A stretch of DNA of 64,000 nucleotides from Bacteroidales bacterium. GTDB lineage: Bacteria > Bacteroidota > Bacteroidia > Bacteroidales > F082. Numbering within the stretch: the first letter of the stretch is position 1; every line of letters starts with the position of its first letter. The position numbers and the translations under genes were made by a program. The stretch is taken from contig JAFYNJ010000002.1 in NCBI GenBank assembly GCA_017549805.1, positions 1-64,000 of the forward strand. Reading direction: 5' to 3'. Below, one piece after another: positions 8,293 through 15,981 of the stretch. A model generated the notes under the pieces. It saw nothing but the letters and a program-made list of their open reading frames with translations, was not told the origin of the DNA and made no database searches.

Positions 8293-8523
8293 ACACGGGA
8301 TCGGGCATCCGCCTTTGGCGGATGCTAGCTATATAGCTATCATCCCCTACCGGGGATGAGGACGGTTATGGGAAACACGGGATTGGGCATCCGCTTTTAG
8401 CGGATGCTAGCTAAATAGCTATCATCCCCTACCGGGGATGGGGACGGTTATTGGAAACATGGGATTGGGCATCCGCCTTTGGCGGATGCTAGCTATATAG
8501 CTATCATCCCCTCGGGGATGAGG
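8293..8523. repeat. Three tandem 82-bp REP/BIME-like units
   Basis: Units start at about 8293, 8375 and 8457, with an 82-bp period. Each carries two palindromes: GCATCCGCC-TTT-GGCGGATGC followed by TAGCTATATAGCTA, and CATCCCC-TAC-CGGGGATG. The third unit is slightly shortened and runs into the 3' end of cvpA. This pair-of-hairpins layout beside a Y1 transposase is typical of REP/BIME clusters. Confidence 0.85.
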
Positions 8524-9037
8524 ATTGATTATCTGGAGTGGCATTCTGTACCGCCTCCTTGACGATGTCGAACCCTTGATAAACGTATGGTACCGCCTGC
8601 TCCACATAGGGATAGAGCAACGACTCCTGTTTGGTATCTTCTTTGACAATCCCTTTATGGTTCAGGACATTGAGCAGCATCACCAGCAGGCTGCAGATGA
8701 GCAACCCCTTAGCAAGACCAATCAGAAAGCCTCCCAGTTTATCAATAAAACCTAAATTGATCGCCTTCACCAACTTCGCCACCAGCCGTCCCAACAGATT
8801 CACCAGCACTGACAAAACAATAAAGGTGACGATAAACGAGATCAGATGGAGGTACTTCGGGTCAATCTCAACATACTCCACCAACTTATTTGCCGTGAAG
8901 TCGCTGAAATGAAATGCCCCATACAGCCCCAGACCGAGACCCAGCAAGGTGGTCAACTCAATGATGATGCCCTTGCGCCAGCCTCCAATGCCAAAGCCTA
9001 TCAACAATAAAGCAATGATGATGTCCAGATAGTTCAT
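8504..9037 (-). CDS. CvpA family inner-membrane protein
   Basis: A 177-residue integral membrane protein with four predicted helices (about residues 4-22, 29-46, 63-90 and 100-125), starting MNYLDIIIALLLIGFGIGGW. This is the CvpA/colicin V production family signature, with conserved GWRKGIIIELTTLLGL. The family is linked to envelope stress tolerance and colicin V export in E. coli; the role here is unknown. The last residues (SSSPRG and stop) are encoded by the REP repeat that abuts the gene, so the native C-terminus was probably altered by repeat insertion. The M64 peptidase gene ends one base upstream of its ATG, so the two are likely co-transcribed. Confidence 0.85.
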   Translation of the reverse strand: MNYLDIIIALLLIGFGIGGWRKGIIIELTTLLGLGLGLYGAFHFSDFTANKLVEYVEIDPKYLHLISFIVTFIVLSVLVNLLGRLVAKLVKAINLGFIDKLGGFLIGLAKGLLICSLLVMLLNVLNHKGIVKEDTKQESLLYPYVEQAVPYVYQGFDIVKEAVQNATPDNQSSSPRG

Positions 9038-9038
9038 G

Positions 9039-10322
9039 TCATTCAGAATAATATAGGATCATGCGCTCGATGGCACGCTGGCAAACGGGACAGAATTCAT
9101 GGCCCTTGAAGGTCTTCATCAGACAGTCCATGTAGGGACTGTAGATGCCTTCCGACTCATAGCCGCCACCTTCAAACACGCCGATGGTGTGCTCATATTT
9201 CTTTTCGCGAGGCGTCGGCATCGGGGTCTTTTTGTCCATCATGTCCTTCCACTTGGCCTCGAAATCGATCAAGGTGGTGATGTTGGGCTCCCAAGGCTCG
9301 ATGTCGTTGTTGTAGAAATCACCGTAACCGGTTTCATCTTCGTAATACTCATCGGCGAGTCCGGCAAAGCCGTGTCCGAATTCATGGATGATGACATCAC
9401 CTGAGAAGCTGTTGCTGCTGGCACTGGAGCAGTAGAAGTTATAGATGCCGCCACCGCCATATTTCGTCGTGTTGACGAGGACGTAAATCTGGTCGTAAGG
9501 CACTTGTCCGGCAAGATCGCGGATATCACGGTTGTCGGTGCTCATGCAGTAGCGTTCCGAGTCGAAGGTCCAGAAACTGAAGCGCATCACGGTGTTCTTA
9601 TACACGTGAGCCCCTGGCTCGGTGCAGCCCGACTCCTGCGAGGGTGCCATCAAGCCACGGACATTGAAGCTGTTCTTATAACGGTCGTAGGGCGCATAGC
9701 CGAAGAGACTCTTCACAAAGAAGTCGCAATCCTTGATGAACTTGCCCATCTCCTCTTGGGTGTAGCCTTCAGGAAGGATGACGATGTCCACCGCCTTGGT
9801 GATGTCCTTATTGCCAATCCAAGCTTCATAAACGGGCAAACCGAGATTATCCGCAGTACGGATGAAATAGTCGTCGGGCTTAACCGTCAGGCGCAGTCCT
9901 TCGAGCAATCGTCCCTCCCAGTCCTTGCGATACAACACCACTTCGACTTGCTTCTTCGGGAACGGCACGATAACCGACTCGTCGAAGGTCTTGGTAACCT
10001 TGGAGGCCTCCTCGGTAGTCTGCCATTCGCCGTAAAGGTTTTGATAGCCCTTGGAGAAGAGCAGATGGTCGGTGCCGGGTTCATACACCTTCACGATGTA
10101 GTTGCCGAATTCCAGGTTGTCGATCAAATTGACCTTGGAGCCGCTCCAATAGGGCTCGCGAATCATCTCCTTCAAAGCAAAAGCAGTATTTTTGTCGTTA
10201 CCCGTCAGGGTATAGTCGATACGCAGGGAGGCTTCGGTGAACCATTCATCGAATTGGGCAAAAGCCCCTAAAGGCAATAGCGCCAACAACAATAACAAAC
10301 AACGTTTCAACGTCGATCTCAT
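9039..10322 (-). CDS. Secreted M64 family metallopeptidase
   Basis: A 427-residue protein with a signal peptide (MRSTLKRCLLLLLALLPLGAFAQ). An N-terminal beta domain (about 25-160) precedes a catalytic domain that opens with KAVDIVILPEGYTQEEM. The zinc motif HEFGHGFAGLADEYY contains HExxH and a downstream Asp ligand. Family M64 includes the IgA-cleaving enzyme of Clostridium ramosum, and Bacteroidota have many secreted copies. The C-terminus keeps family cysteines (MDCLMKTF and FCPVCQRAIERM). The substrate cannot be told from sequence. It overlaps nothing and lies 20 bp from the exported protein gene upstream, separated by a heptamer array. Confidence 0.92.
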   Translation of the reverse strand: MRSTLKRCLLLLLALLPLGAFAQFDEWFTEASLRIDYTLTGNDKNTAFALKEMIREPYWSGSKVNLIDNLEFGNYIVKVYEPGTDHLLFSKGYQNLYGEWQTTEEASKVTKTFDESVIVPFPKKQVEVVLYRKDWEGRLLEGLRLTVKPDDYFIRTADNLGLPVYEAWIGNKDITKAVDIVILPEGYTQEEMGKFIKDCDFFVKSLFGYAPYDRYKNSFNVRGLMAPSQESGCTEPGAHVYKNTVMRFSFWTFDSERYCMSTDNRDIRDLAGQVPYDQIYVLVNTTKYGGGGIYNFYCSSASSNSFSGDVIIHEFGHGFAGLADEYYEDETGYGDFYNNDIEPWEPNITTLIDFEAKWKDMMDKKTPMPTPREKKYEHTIGVFEGGGYESEGIYSPYMDCLMKTFKGHEFCPVCQRAIERMILYYSE

Positions 10323-10349
10323 AATTCTTAATTCTAAATTCTTAATTAA
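10322..10349. repeat. Heptamer array (TAATTCT)
   Basis: Four 7-bp units (TAATTCT, TAATTCT, AAATTCT, TAATTAA) fill the short gap between two minus-strand genes. The TAA stop of the upstream gene (10342-10344) lies inside the array. Confidence 0.7.
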
Positions 10350-11400
10350 ACCCCTTCCCGTTCCAAGTCAAGCGTTTCACGACCTTTGAGAGATCCTTGT
10401 AATAATAGATGTCCATGGTTTTACCTTGACGGGGAAGGCGGACGATGGCCTTGGGCATGTGCTGAAGCAGATAAAGCGTCGTGTTGTCGGGATAAAGGAC
10501 CTGTTCTTTTGGATCGTAGTCGAAACACAACAGCACTTGATTGGGTGCATTGTAGTTGACCACGAAGAGCTTGTGGCCATTGTCTTTATCCCATAAACAG
10601 GCTTCAAGCCAATAGTCACTGTCGCTAACCATCTGAATTTTCATGTAATTGTTCTCGTTGTCAAGGGTCCATTCGGCGATGTCTTCGTCTTCAAACGCTG
10701 GATCGTTGATTTTATCCATCACAACCATCGTCATTGGCGTCTGATTTGAGACGGCAAAGCTCAAGACCATGTCTTCGACGGTGGGCTGTTTCCCTTGCTT
10801 TTCGAGCGTTCCATCGACATAGACATTGAGATAATAATCGTCGCCTGAACACCATCCGCGCACCTGATCTGACTCCGATTTGCGGGTACCGTCGTCAGGA
10901 CCGAGCGAATAAACGACGATGTCGATGCCAGGTCCTTCTTCATAACGCGCTTTGTCCTCCAGATAGCACCAGAAATCCACCGTGGCATAACGTTCGCCCC
11001 ACCAAACGGAACGAAGGACGTGGTACAAACCGTCTTCGACGTATTGGATGACGTATGACACGTCGAATTCCTCATCAGGATCGTCAGCAGTGCCCTGATC
11101 GAGGATTTTCACCTTGCGGTCGTTGAGCTTTTTGAGCACTGACTGATACTCGTCGTCGAAAGACGTTCCAAAAATGGTCTGGGCGTTGTAGCCGCCATAG
11201 ACTTGGATGTGGGTGTCGCCATCGGGGGAGACGAAAGTCTGTCCGTCGCCCGACTCCGACTCGCCCATACCGTTGAAGTCGTCGGGAATCAAGATGGAAA
11301 AATCGTATTTTTCATTCCAATAGGAATGGTAGCCTTTCGGCTGTGCAAAGAGGCTACCTGCCATGGCTATCAGGCAAAGGACAAGCGTCAAGCGTTTCAT
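10342..11400 (-). CDS. Exported protein of unknown function
   Basis: A 352-residue protein. I take the ATG at 11400 (MKRLTLVLCLIAMAGSLFAQ) because it gives a clean signal peptide and lies just downstream of a TAnnTTTG promoter; a longer reading would start 17 codons upstream inside that leader. After the signal the sequence reads YNEKYDFSILIPDDFNG-like, then QTFVSPDGDTHIQVYGG. This resembles periplasmic proteins with a PsbP/DUF-type beta-sheet opening. No catalytic motif is visible. It is followed by the secreted M64 peptidase, probably in one transcript. I do not recognise the family. Confidence 0.7.
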   Translation of the reverse strand: MKRLTLVLCLIAMAGSLFAQPKGYHSYWNEKYDFSILIPDDFNGMGESESGDGQTFVSPDGDTHIQVYGGYNAQTIFGTSFDDEYQSVLKKLNDRKVKILDQGTADDPDEEFDVSYVIQYVEDGLYHVLRSVWWGERYATVDFWCYLEDKARYEEGPGIDIVVYSLGPDDGTRKSESDQVRGWCSGDDYYLNVYVDGTLEKQGKQPTVEDMVLSFAVSNQTPMTMVVMDKINDPAFEDEDIAEWTLDNENNYMKIQMVSDSDYWLEACLWDKDNGHKLFVVNYNAPNQVLLCFDYDPKEQVLYPDNTTLYLLQHMPKAIVRLPRQGKTMDIYYYKDLSKVVKRLTWNGKGFN

Positions 11401-11431
11401 GTTGATTTGTCGATTTGTTGAATTGTTGAAG

Positions 11432-11439
11432 CAAAAGTA
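11432..11439 (-). promoter_or_regulatory. -7 promoter element
   Basis: Minus-strand TACTTTTG matches TAnnTTTG and lies 32 bp upstream of the exported-protein ATG at 11400. This supports the shorter start. Confidence 0.45.
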
Positions 11440-11483
11440 AGAAAAAAACACTATTTTAGCACTTCAAAACAACGATTATTACG

Positions 11484-12437
11484 ATGACAAACACTTATTC
11501 CATTGGAATCGACATCGGTGGCACGAACACCGATATCGGGCTGGTGAGCGCCGACGGACATTGTGTGGCGCGCAAGAACCTGCCCACAGCCAAATACTTT
11601 GACGCGTCGGTGTATGTGGCCGACATCTGTGAGAAAATCAAGGAGATGATGGCGGAAGAACATGTGGATGCCATTGACGGCATCGGCATTGCGGCCCCTA
11701 TGGGCAACTACTACACGGGCTGCATCGACAACGCCACCAACCTCAACTTCAAGGGCGTCACCCACTTGGAAGACCTGGTGCATAAGCACCTCGACGTGCC
11801 CGTTGTGGTCTCCAACGATGCCAATGCCGCCGCCTACGGCGAGTTGGTGTATGGCGGCGCCAAGGGGATGAAGAGCTTCATCACCTTCACACTGGGTACC
11901 GGCGTGGGTAGCGGCATCGTCATGGATGGCAAGCTGGTGCATGGCAAAACCGGCAACGCAGGTGAGCTGGGCCATGTCATCATGATCCCTGGTGGACGCC
12001 TCTGCGGCTGTGGACGCAAAGGCTGCTTAGAGACCTATGCTTCGGCCACAGGTATCCGCCGCACTGCCTTGGAGTTGTTGGAACAGCATCCCGAGTACGA
12101 CGGGCCTTTGTCGAAAATCCCAAAAGATACGCTGACCAGCAAAGATGTAGGGGACGCCGCCAATGCCGGAGACCCCTTGGCCTTGAAAATCTTCGAATTG
12201 ACGGGCGAAGGCCTGGGTGTGGCTCTCGCTAACGCCGTTGCCTTCAGCAGCCCAGAAGCCATCTTCCTGATGGGCGGTCCCGTAAAAGCCGGCGAGGTGT
12301 TGATGCGCCCCATCCGCGAGTCGTTCAAGAAACATCTCTGCTTTGTCTATGAAGGCAGTGTCGAGATCAGAGTCTCTGAGCTTCCCGGCAATGAAGCAGC
12401 CATTTTAGGTGCGGCAGCACTGACAAAAGCGAAGTGA
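11484..12437 (+). CDS. ROK family sugar kinase (glucokinase-like)
   Basis: A 317-residue ROK (repressor, ORF, kinase) protein without an N-terminal DNA-binding domain, so a cytoplasmic sugar kinase. Motifs are the ATP phosphate-binding IGIDIGGTNTDIGLV at the start, the substrate loop VSNDANAAAYGE, TLGTGVGSGIVMDGKLVHG, the catalytic-side GNAGELGHV, and the ROK zinc motif CGCGRKGCLE. ROK enzymes of this form phosphorylate glucose, N-acetylmannosamine or related hexoses with ATP; glucose is the most likely substrate, but the sequence does not prove it. It is monocistronic and convergent with the TonB receptor gene, separated by only three bases. Confidence 0.92.
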   Translation: MTNTYSIGIDIGGTNTDIGLVSADGHCVARKNLPTAKYFDASVYVADICEKIKEMMAEEHVDAIDGIGIAAPMGNYYTGCIDNATNLNFKGVTHLEDLVHKHLDVPVVVSNDANAAAYGELVYGGAKGMKSFITFTLGTGVGSGIVMDGKLVHGKTGNAGELGHVIMIPGGRLCGCGRKGCLETYASATGIRRTALELLEQHPEYDGPLSKIPKDTLTSKDVGDAANAGDPLALKIFELTGEGLGVALANAVAFSSPEAIFLMGGPVKAGEVLMRPIRESFKKHLCFVYEGSVEIRVSELPGNEAAILGAAALTKAK

Positions 12438-12440
12438 GCT

Positions 12441-14660
12441 TCACTTGATTTGAAACCTAAATCCAAGATATCCTCTGATGCCGCTCAGCGGACCCCAAAC
12501 CATAGAGGCGTCGAAGTCGTTGCCGAAAGGCTCTGATGCTGCGACGATAGGATTGTTCTGCTTGTAGTTGGTAAGGTTCTCACCACCGGCATAGAGCTCC
12601 CAATGCTCACCCAACTTCTTGGTGACCTGTGCGTTCATGATGACATAGAAAGGTGAACGCTCCAGATTTTGTCCATCGGCCACGGCGGTAGCATTGCCAC
12701 TCAAGTCGGGGATACGGCTGTCGCCATTGAACTGGGTGATCAAGTCGAACTGCCAAGTGCTCGGTGCATACGACAGTGTCAACAAACCCTTGTAACGGTT
12801 TACGAAAGGCTTCTCACGCAAAGAATCGTTGATGGTCATCCTCACATCGGTGTAACGGAAAGCCGCCGACACATCGAAATTCTTGAACAGCTCATAGTCC
12901 AATTGGATCTGGGCGCAGTTGGAATAGGATTTGCCATCAAGGTTATAGATACGGATTTCGTGGGCGTCAGCATCACGGTCCAGAACGATTTGGTTGACGA
13001 AATCAGTGCGATAAGCATCCACCAACAGCTGGATCTCCTTCTCCCCCACGTCGAAATGCTTGGAGAGGTTCACGCCATAGTTCCAGGCCTCTTCCATACG
13101 GGGCTGCTCTTGGAAGATGATAGCCCTTGAGGATGCCATCATGGTGGAGTTCTCCGCCAAGACGTTGGGCGAGCGGTAGCCTTTGCCAGCTGAGAGGCGT
13201 ATGGCCAACTCGTCATGACCACGGAAACGCACATGCAGCCTCGGGGTGTAGAACAGCTTGTCGTAGTAACTGTTGTAGTCGGCACGGAAGCCCGCGATGG
13301 CGGTCCAATGATGGTCGTCGCTGAAGACATATTCCGCGAAGGCACCCGGCACCTGCTCCACACGATGCTTGGAAGCGACATCCTGAGTGGTGAACCAGAG
13401 ATTATGGTCTTCGTCATAACGGTCGTAGGAATAGCTGGCACCGACGGAGTATTTATGGTGGTCGTTGACGATATAGGAGTCGAAAAGGACATTGACGTAG
13501 TAGGACAGCTGGGTGGCATCGTAATCCTTCAGGCCGAAATAGGAATCCAGCTTATGATAAGTCACCTGCTGCTGGATGCCAAGGCTGGTCTCGGGTCGGT
13601 CGAAGATGAAGCCCGTTTTGGCGAAGGCCTCATAGCGTTCCGTGTTGATGCCAATGCCATAGTCGCCATCCATCTGCCCACTGAGACGGTTCTCCTTGAG
13701 GGCTTTGACGCCCAGCTTGCAGCCAAAATGACCCGTGTTGGGGTGGTTATAGCGCAGGAAGACGCTATACTGGCTGGTGACCGGATCGTCGAGGAAGCCG
13801 TCGTGGTTGCCATCCATCTTCATGGGGTTGTAGCCGACATGGCCCAACAGCAGTAGGCCGTCGCGTTCGCCCACGTTAATGCGGGTGTTGAAGTTGAGTT
13901 CTGTCATGGCCATGGTATTGACGAAGCCATTGATGAAAACCTTTTCCGCATGGTCTTCCTGTGGTTCCTTGAAATCGACATTGATCTGTCCACTGATGGA
14001 CTCATAGCCGTTACGGACAGAGGAAGTGCCTTTGGAAACCGAGATGCCGTGCATCCAGGTACCCGGAACGTAACCGAGGCCGAAAGCAGAAGCCAGTCCG
14101 CGGAAGTTGGGCATGTTCTCGGTCATCATCTGGGTATAGAGGCCGCTGAGACCGAGCAGCTCGATCTGCTTGGCTCCCGTGACGGCATCGGCGTAGGCCA
14201 CATCCACCGAGGCGTTGGTCTCGAAGCTCTCGGCCAGGCTGCAGCAAGCGCAACGACGCAAAGCTTCTCCAGTGATATGCTCGATATGAAGTGGATCGAT
14301 GGCGTTGACATATTGCGCTTTCTGACGGGCAGCCACCTCCACCTCGCTCAAGGTCAGCGGAGTGCTCATCACATGGTCATAATGCTGTGGCTCTGCCATG
14401 TGGTGGACGGTATCGTTTTCATACCCTACAAAACTAAACACAAGACATTTGTAGGTGGGGTGAATTTCAATGCTATAGTGTCCGTTTTCGTCAGTGACCG
14501 TGCCAACATTGGCGATTTTCCAATAGACGTTGACTCCGGGAAGGGGTTGCTTTTGCCCATTTACTTGTTCGTAAACGGTGCCTTCGATGACACCTTGTGC
14601 AAAGGTGTGGGTGGTGAAAGCCAATAAAACTATAATGATAAATGATTTGATTGTTTTCAT
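12441..14660 (-). CDS. TonB-dependent receptor, metal-type
   Basis: A 739-residue outer-membrane receptor. It has a signal peptide (MKTIKSFIIIVLLAFTTHTFAQG), a carboxypeptidase-regulatory-like beta domain (about 22-105, GVIEGTVYEQVNGQKQPLPGVNVYW), a plug domain (about 115-230, with TGAKQIELLGLSGLYTQMM), and a 22-stranded beta barrel ending in GYLGFRFQIK with a terminal aromatic-rich strand. The plug segment has a CxxC-type cluster (RRCACCSLAESFETN) seen in Bacteroidota receptors associated with copper or other heavy metals. The gene upstream encodes a Cys/His-rich HYC_CC_PP-like protein, which supports metal transport. The ligand is inference. Confidence 0.9.
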   Translation of the reverse strand: MKTIKSFIIIVLLAFTTHTFAQGVIEGTVYEQVNGQKQPLPGVNVYWKIANVGTVTDENGHYSIEIHPTYKCLVFSFVGYENDTVHHMAEPQHYDHVMSTPLTLSEVEVAARQKAQYVNAIDPLHIEHITGEALRRCACCSLAESFETNASVDVAYADAVTGAKQIELLGLSGLYTQMMTENMPNFRGLASAFGLGYVPGTWMHGISVSKGTSSVRNGYESISGQINVDFKEPQEDHAEKVFINGFVNTMAMTELNFNTRINVGERDGLLLLGHVGYNPMKMDGNHDGFLDDPVTSQYSVFLRYNHPNTGHFGCKLGVKALKENRLSGQMDGDYGIGINTERYEAFAKTGFIFDRPETSLGIQQQVTYHKLDSYFGLKDYDATQLSYYVNVLFDSYIVNDHHKYSVGASYSYDRYDEDHNLWFTTQDVASKHRVEQVPGAFAEYVFSDDHHWTAIAGFRADYNSYYDKLFYTPRLHVRFRGHDELAIRLSAGKGYRSPNVLAENSTMMASSRAIIFQEQPRMEEAWNYGVNLSKHFDVGEKEIQLLVDAYRTDFVNQIVLDRDADAHEIRIYNLDGKSYSNCAQIQLDYELFKNFDVSAAFRYTDVRMTINDSLREKPFVNRYKGLLTLSYAPSTWQFDLITQFNGDSRIPDLSGNATAVADGQNLERSPFYVIMNAQVTKKLGEHWELYAGGENLTNYKQNNPIVAASEPFGNDFDASMVWGPLSGIRGYLGFRFQIK

Positions 14661-14685
14661 GATGTTGATGTTTGTTGATTAAAAA

Positions 14686-14755
14686 ACTATCATCCGCCCG
14701 ACGGATGTCTAAATGAGTCGGCATCCCCTGGCGGGGATGCTAGCTCTGTAGCTCA
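14686..14755. repeat. REP-like palindrome pair, dispersed copy
   Basis: CATCCG-CCCGA-CGGATG (14691-14707) and GCATCCCC-TGGC-GGGGATGC (14721-14740) followed by TAGCTCTGTAGCT. It has the same two-hairpin plan and TAGCT tail as the repeats beside the Y1 transposase at 7.9 kb, so it is probably mobilised by that or a related enzyme. It fills the gap between the TonB receptor and its Cys/His-rich partner. Confidence 0.75.
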
Positions 14756-14761
14756 ATGGAA

Positions 14762-15235
14762 TCAACAAACATCAGGATCAAGCCGCAGGCTTGAAAAGAA
14801 AATCGTCTTCAACCGACCTGTAAGCAGATAGGGTATCTTCTCCTGTGTGACAAAACCGAAGATCGATACCGGTTTTTCATCCAATACGGCATGGAACGTT
14901 TCCTCTAGAATGGTAAACGGCAGATAAACCAACAGGGTTTTATCCGGAGAGAAAGTGAAATCGTCGGTAAACCCGATTTCGCTATCGAAGTCCTCACAGC
15001 AGCATTTCGCACCAAAATGCATCACTTTAAGATGCTCGTCAAACTCTTGAGCGTTCAAATGCTCATGATGATGGTGACCCATGCAATGTTTGCACAATTC
15101 GGAAGCGTCGCCAAAGCTGCTTGTGACACGATGGTCTTCCGTACAAAGATGGAAGTTGACATTCAAACCATGAGCCACAAACAGCACTTGAAGTGCCATG
15201 AACAGGGATCCTATTTGAAGGATTTTTCGTTTCAT
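14762..15235 (-). CDS. Cys/His-rich exported protein (HYC_CC_PP-like)
   Basis: A 157-residue protein with an N-terminal hydrophobic signal (QIGSLFMALQVLFVAHGLNV). The centre is full of metal-ligand residues: LCTEDH, LCKHCMGHHHHEH, then HFGAKCCCEDF. The C-terminal half is hydrophobic with FTFSPDKTLLVYLPF. The arrangement matches the Bacteroidota family named for its H-Y-C and CC residues (HYC_CC_PP), usually encoded next to a metal-type TonB receptor. A likely role is binding copper or a similar metal in the periplasm, but this is inference. It sits upstream of the TonB receptor in the same direction, separated by a REP repeat. Confidence 0.75.
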   Translation of the reverse strand: MKRKILQIGSLFMALQVLFVAHGLNVNFHLCTEDHRVTSSFGDASELCKHCMGHHHHEHLNAQEFDEHLKVMHFGAKCCCEDFDSEIGFTDDFTFSPDKTLLVYLPFTILEETFHAVLDEKPVSIFGFVTQEKIPYLLTGRLKTIFFSSLRLDPDVC

Positions 15236-15302
15236 GCGACAAAAATACGGGTTATTTTTTATTTTTTTGAAAAATATATCGTTTTGTTATCGTAATTATT
15301 TT

Positions 15303-15310
15303 TAATTTTG
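15303..15310 (+). promoter_or_regulatory. -7 promoter element
   Basis: TAATTTTG matches TAnnTTTG, with a TTTG (-33-like) at 15283-15286. It lies 50 bp upstream of the lipoprotein ATG at 15360. Confidence 0.55.
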
Positions 15311-15359
15311 CCCGATAATACCGACATATTCATTAATCAATCACTAATAATCAAGCATC

Positions 15360-15929
15360 ATGAAAAAACTTTCACTCGTTTTGGGAGCCCTCGTCATGAC
15401 CTTCATGTTGAGCTCCTGCACCAACAAAAAAGACGCTGTCATCAAGATCTTCAACACCTTCTTCGACAAAGAAGTAGCCTCTCTGAATGAAGTTGTCAAC
15501 GCCGACCAATTCCTTGATTTCCTCACCGCTTCCGAGGGTAGATTCAACGAATTCTACGCTATGCTGGATAAGGACTATCCCATCAACGAAAACGATGAAT
15601 TCATCGGATTCACCCAGGATGAAAGCGAAGCTGCCATGAAGGTTTACACCGACAGACTGGAAGCTTTCGAAGCCCTCAGGGACACCAAGGGCGCTGAACT
15701 GTTCGAGCCCTATGTAACCAAGTTTGAAGACGTGGTGAACGGTCTTGTTGACGACATTCTCAACGAAAGAGTTGTGGATGAGAACGTCGTGGATCAAATC
15801 CAAGCCTCCTACGATGATATCGACAAGTATTTCGCTCTGGGTTCAGACGAACAAGTCGATCGTCTGTATGAAGTTGACGACATGGTCAACCTCCTCTTTG
15901 GCAATGACGAAGAAGAAGGCGAAGAGTAA
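15360..15929 (+). CDS. Acidic putative lipoprotein
   Basis: A 189-residue protein. The N-terminus MKKLSLVLGALVMTFMLSSCTNKK is a clear lipoprotein signal with lipobox LSSC (Cys20). The mature part is predicted all-helical and strongly acidic, ending FGNDEEEGEE. Internal sequence such as IKIFNTFFDKEVASLNEVVNAD and AAMKVYTDRLEAFEAL suggests a helical bundle. I do not recognise the family. It is monocistronic, with its own TAnnTTTG promoter upstream and a strong bidirectional terminator 20 bp after the stop. Confidence 0.75.
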   Translation: MKKLSLVLGALVMTFMLSSCTNKKDAVIKIFNTFFDKEVASLNEVVNADQFLDFLTASEGRFNEFYAMLDKDYPINENDEFIGFTQDESEAAMKVYTDRLEAFEALRDTKGAELFEPYVTKFEDVVNGLVDDILNERVVDENVVDQIQASYDDIDKYFALGSDEQVDRLYEVDDMVNLLFGNDEEEGEE

Positions 15930-15948
15930 TCCGATTCTTTGTTAGCAA

Positions 15949-15981
15949 CAAAAAAACGGGGCGATTGCCCCGTTTTTTTTT
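15949..15981. terminator. Bidirectional intrinsic terminator
   Basis: A run of A, then the stem CGGGGC, loop GATT, stem GCCCCG, then a run of nine T. It works in both directions, between the convergent lipoprotein and butyrate kinase genes. The T-run overlaps the butyrate kinase stop codon. Confidence 0.9.

Noticed and set aside
8293-8523. Evenly spaced repeats that might be a CRISPR array
   Set aside because: There are only three units of 82 bp with no unique spacers: the whole unit repeats. They lie beside a Y1 transposase and have two-hairpin structure, so REP/BIME-like is the better call.
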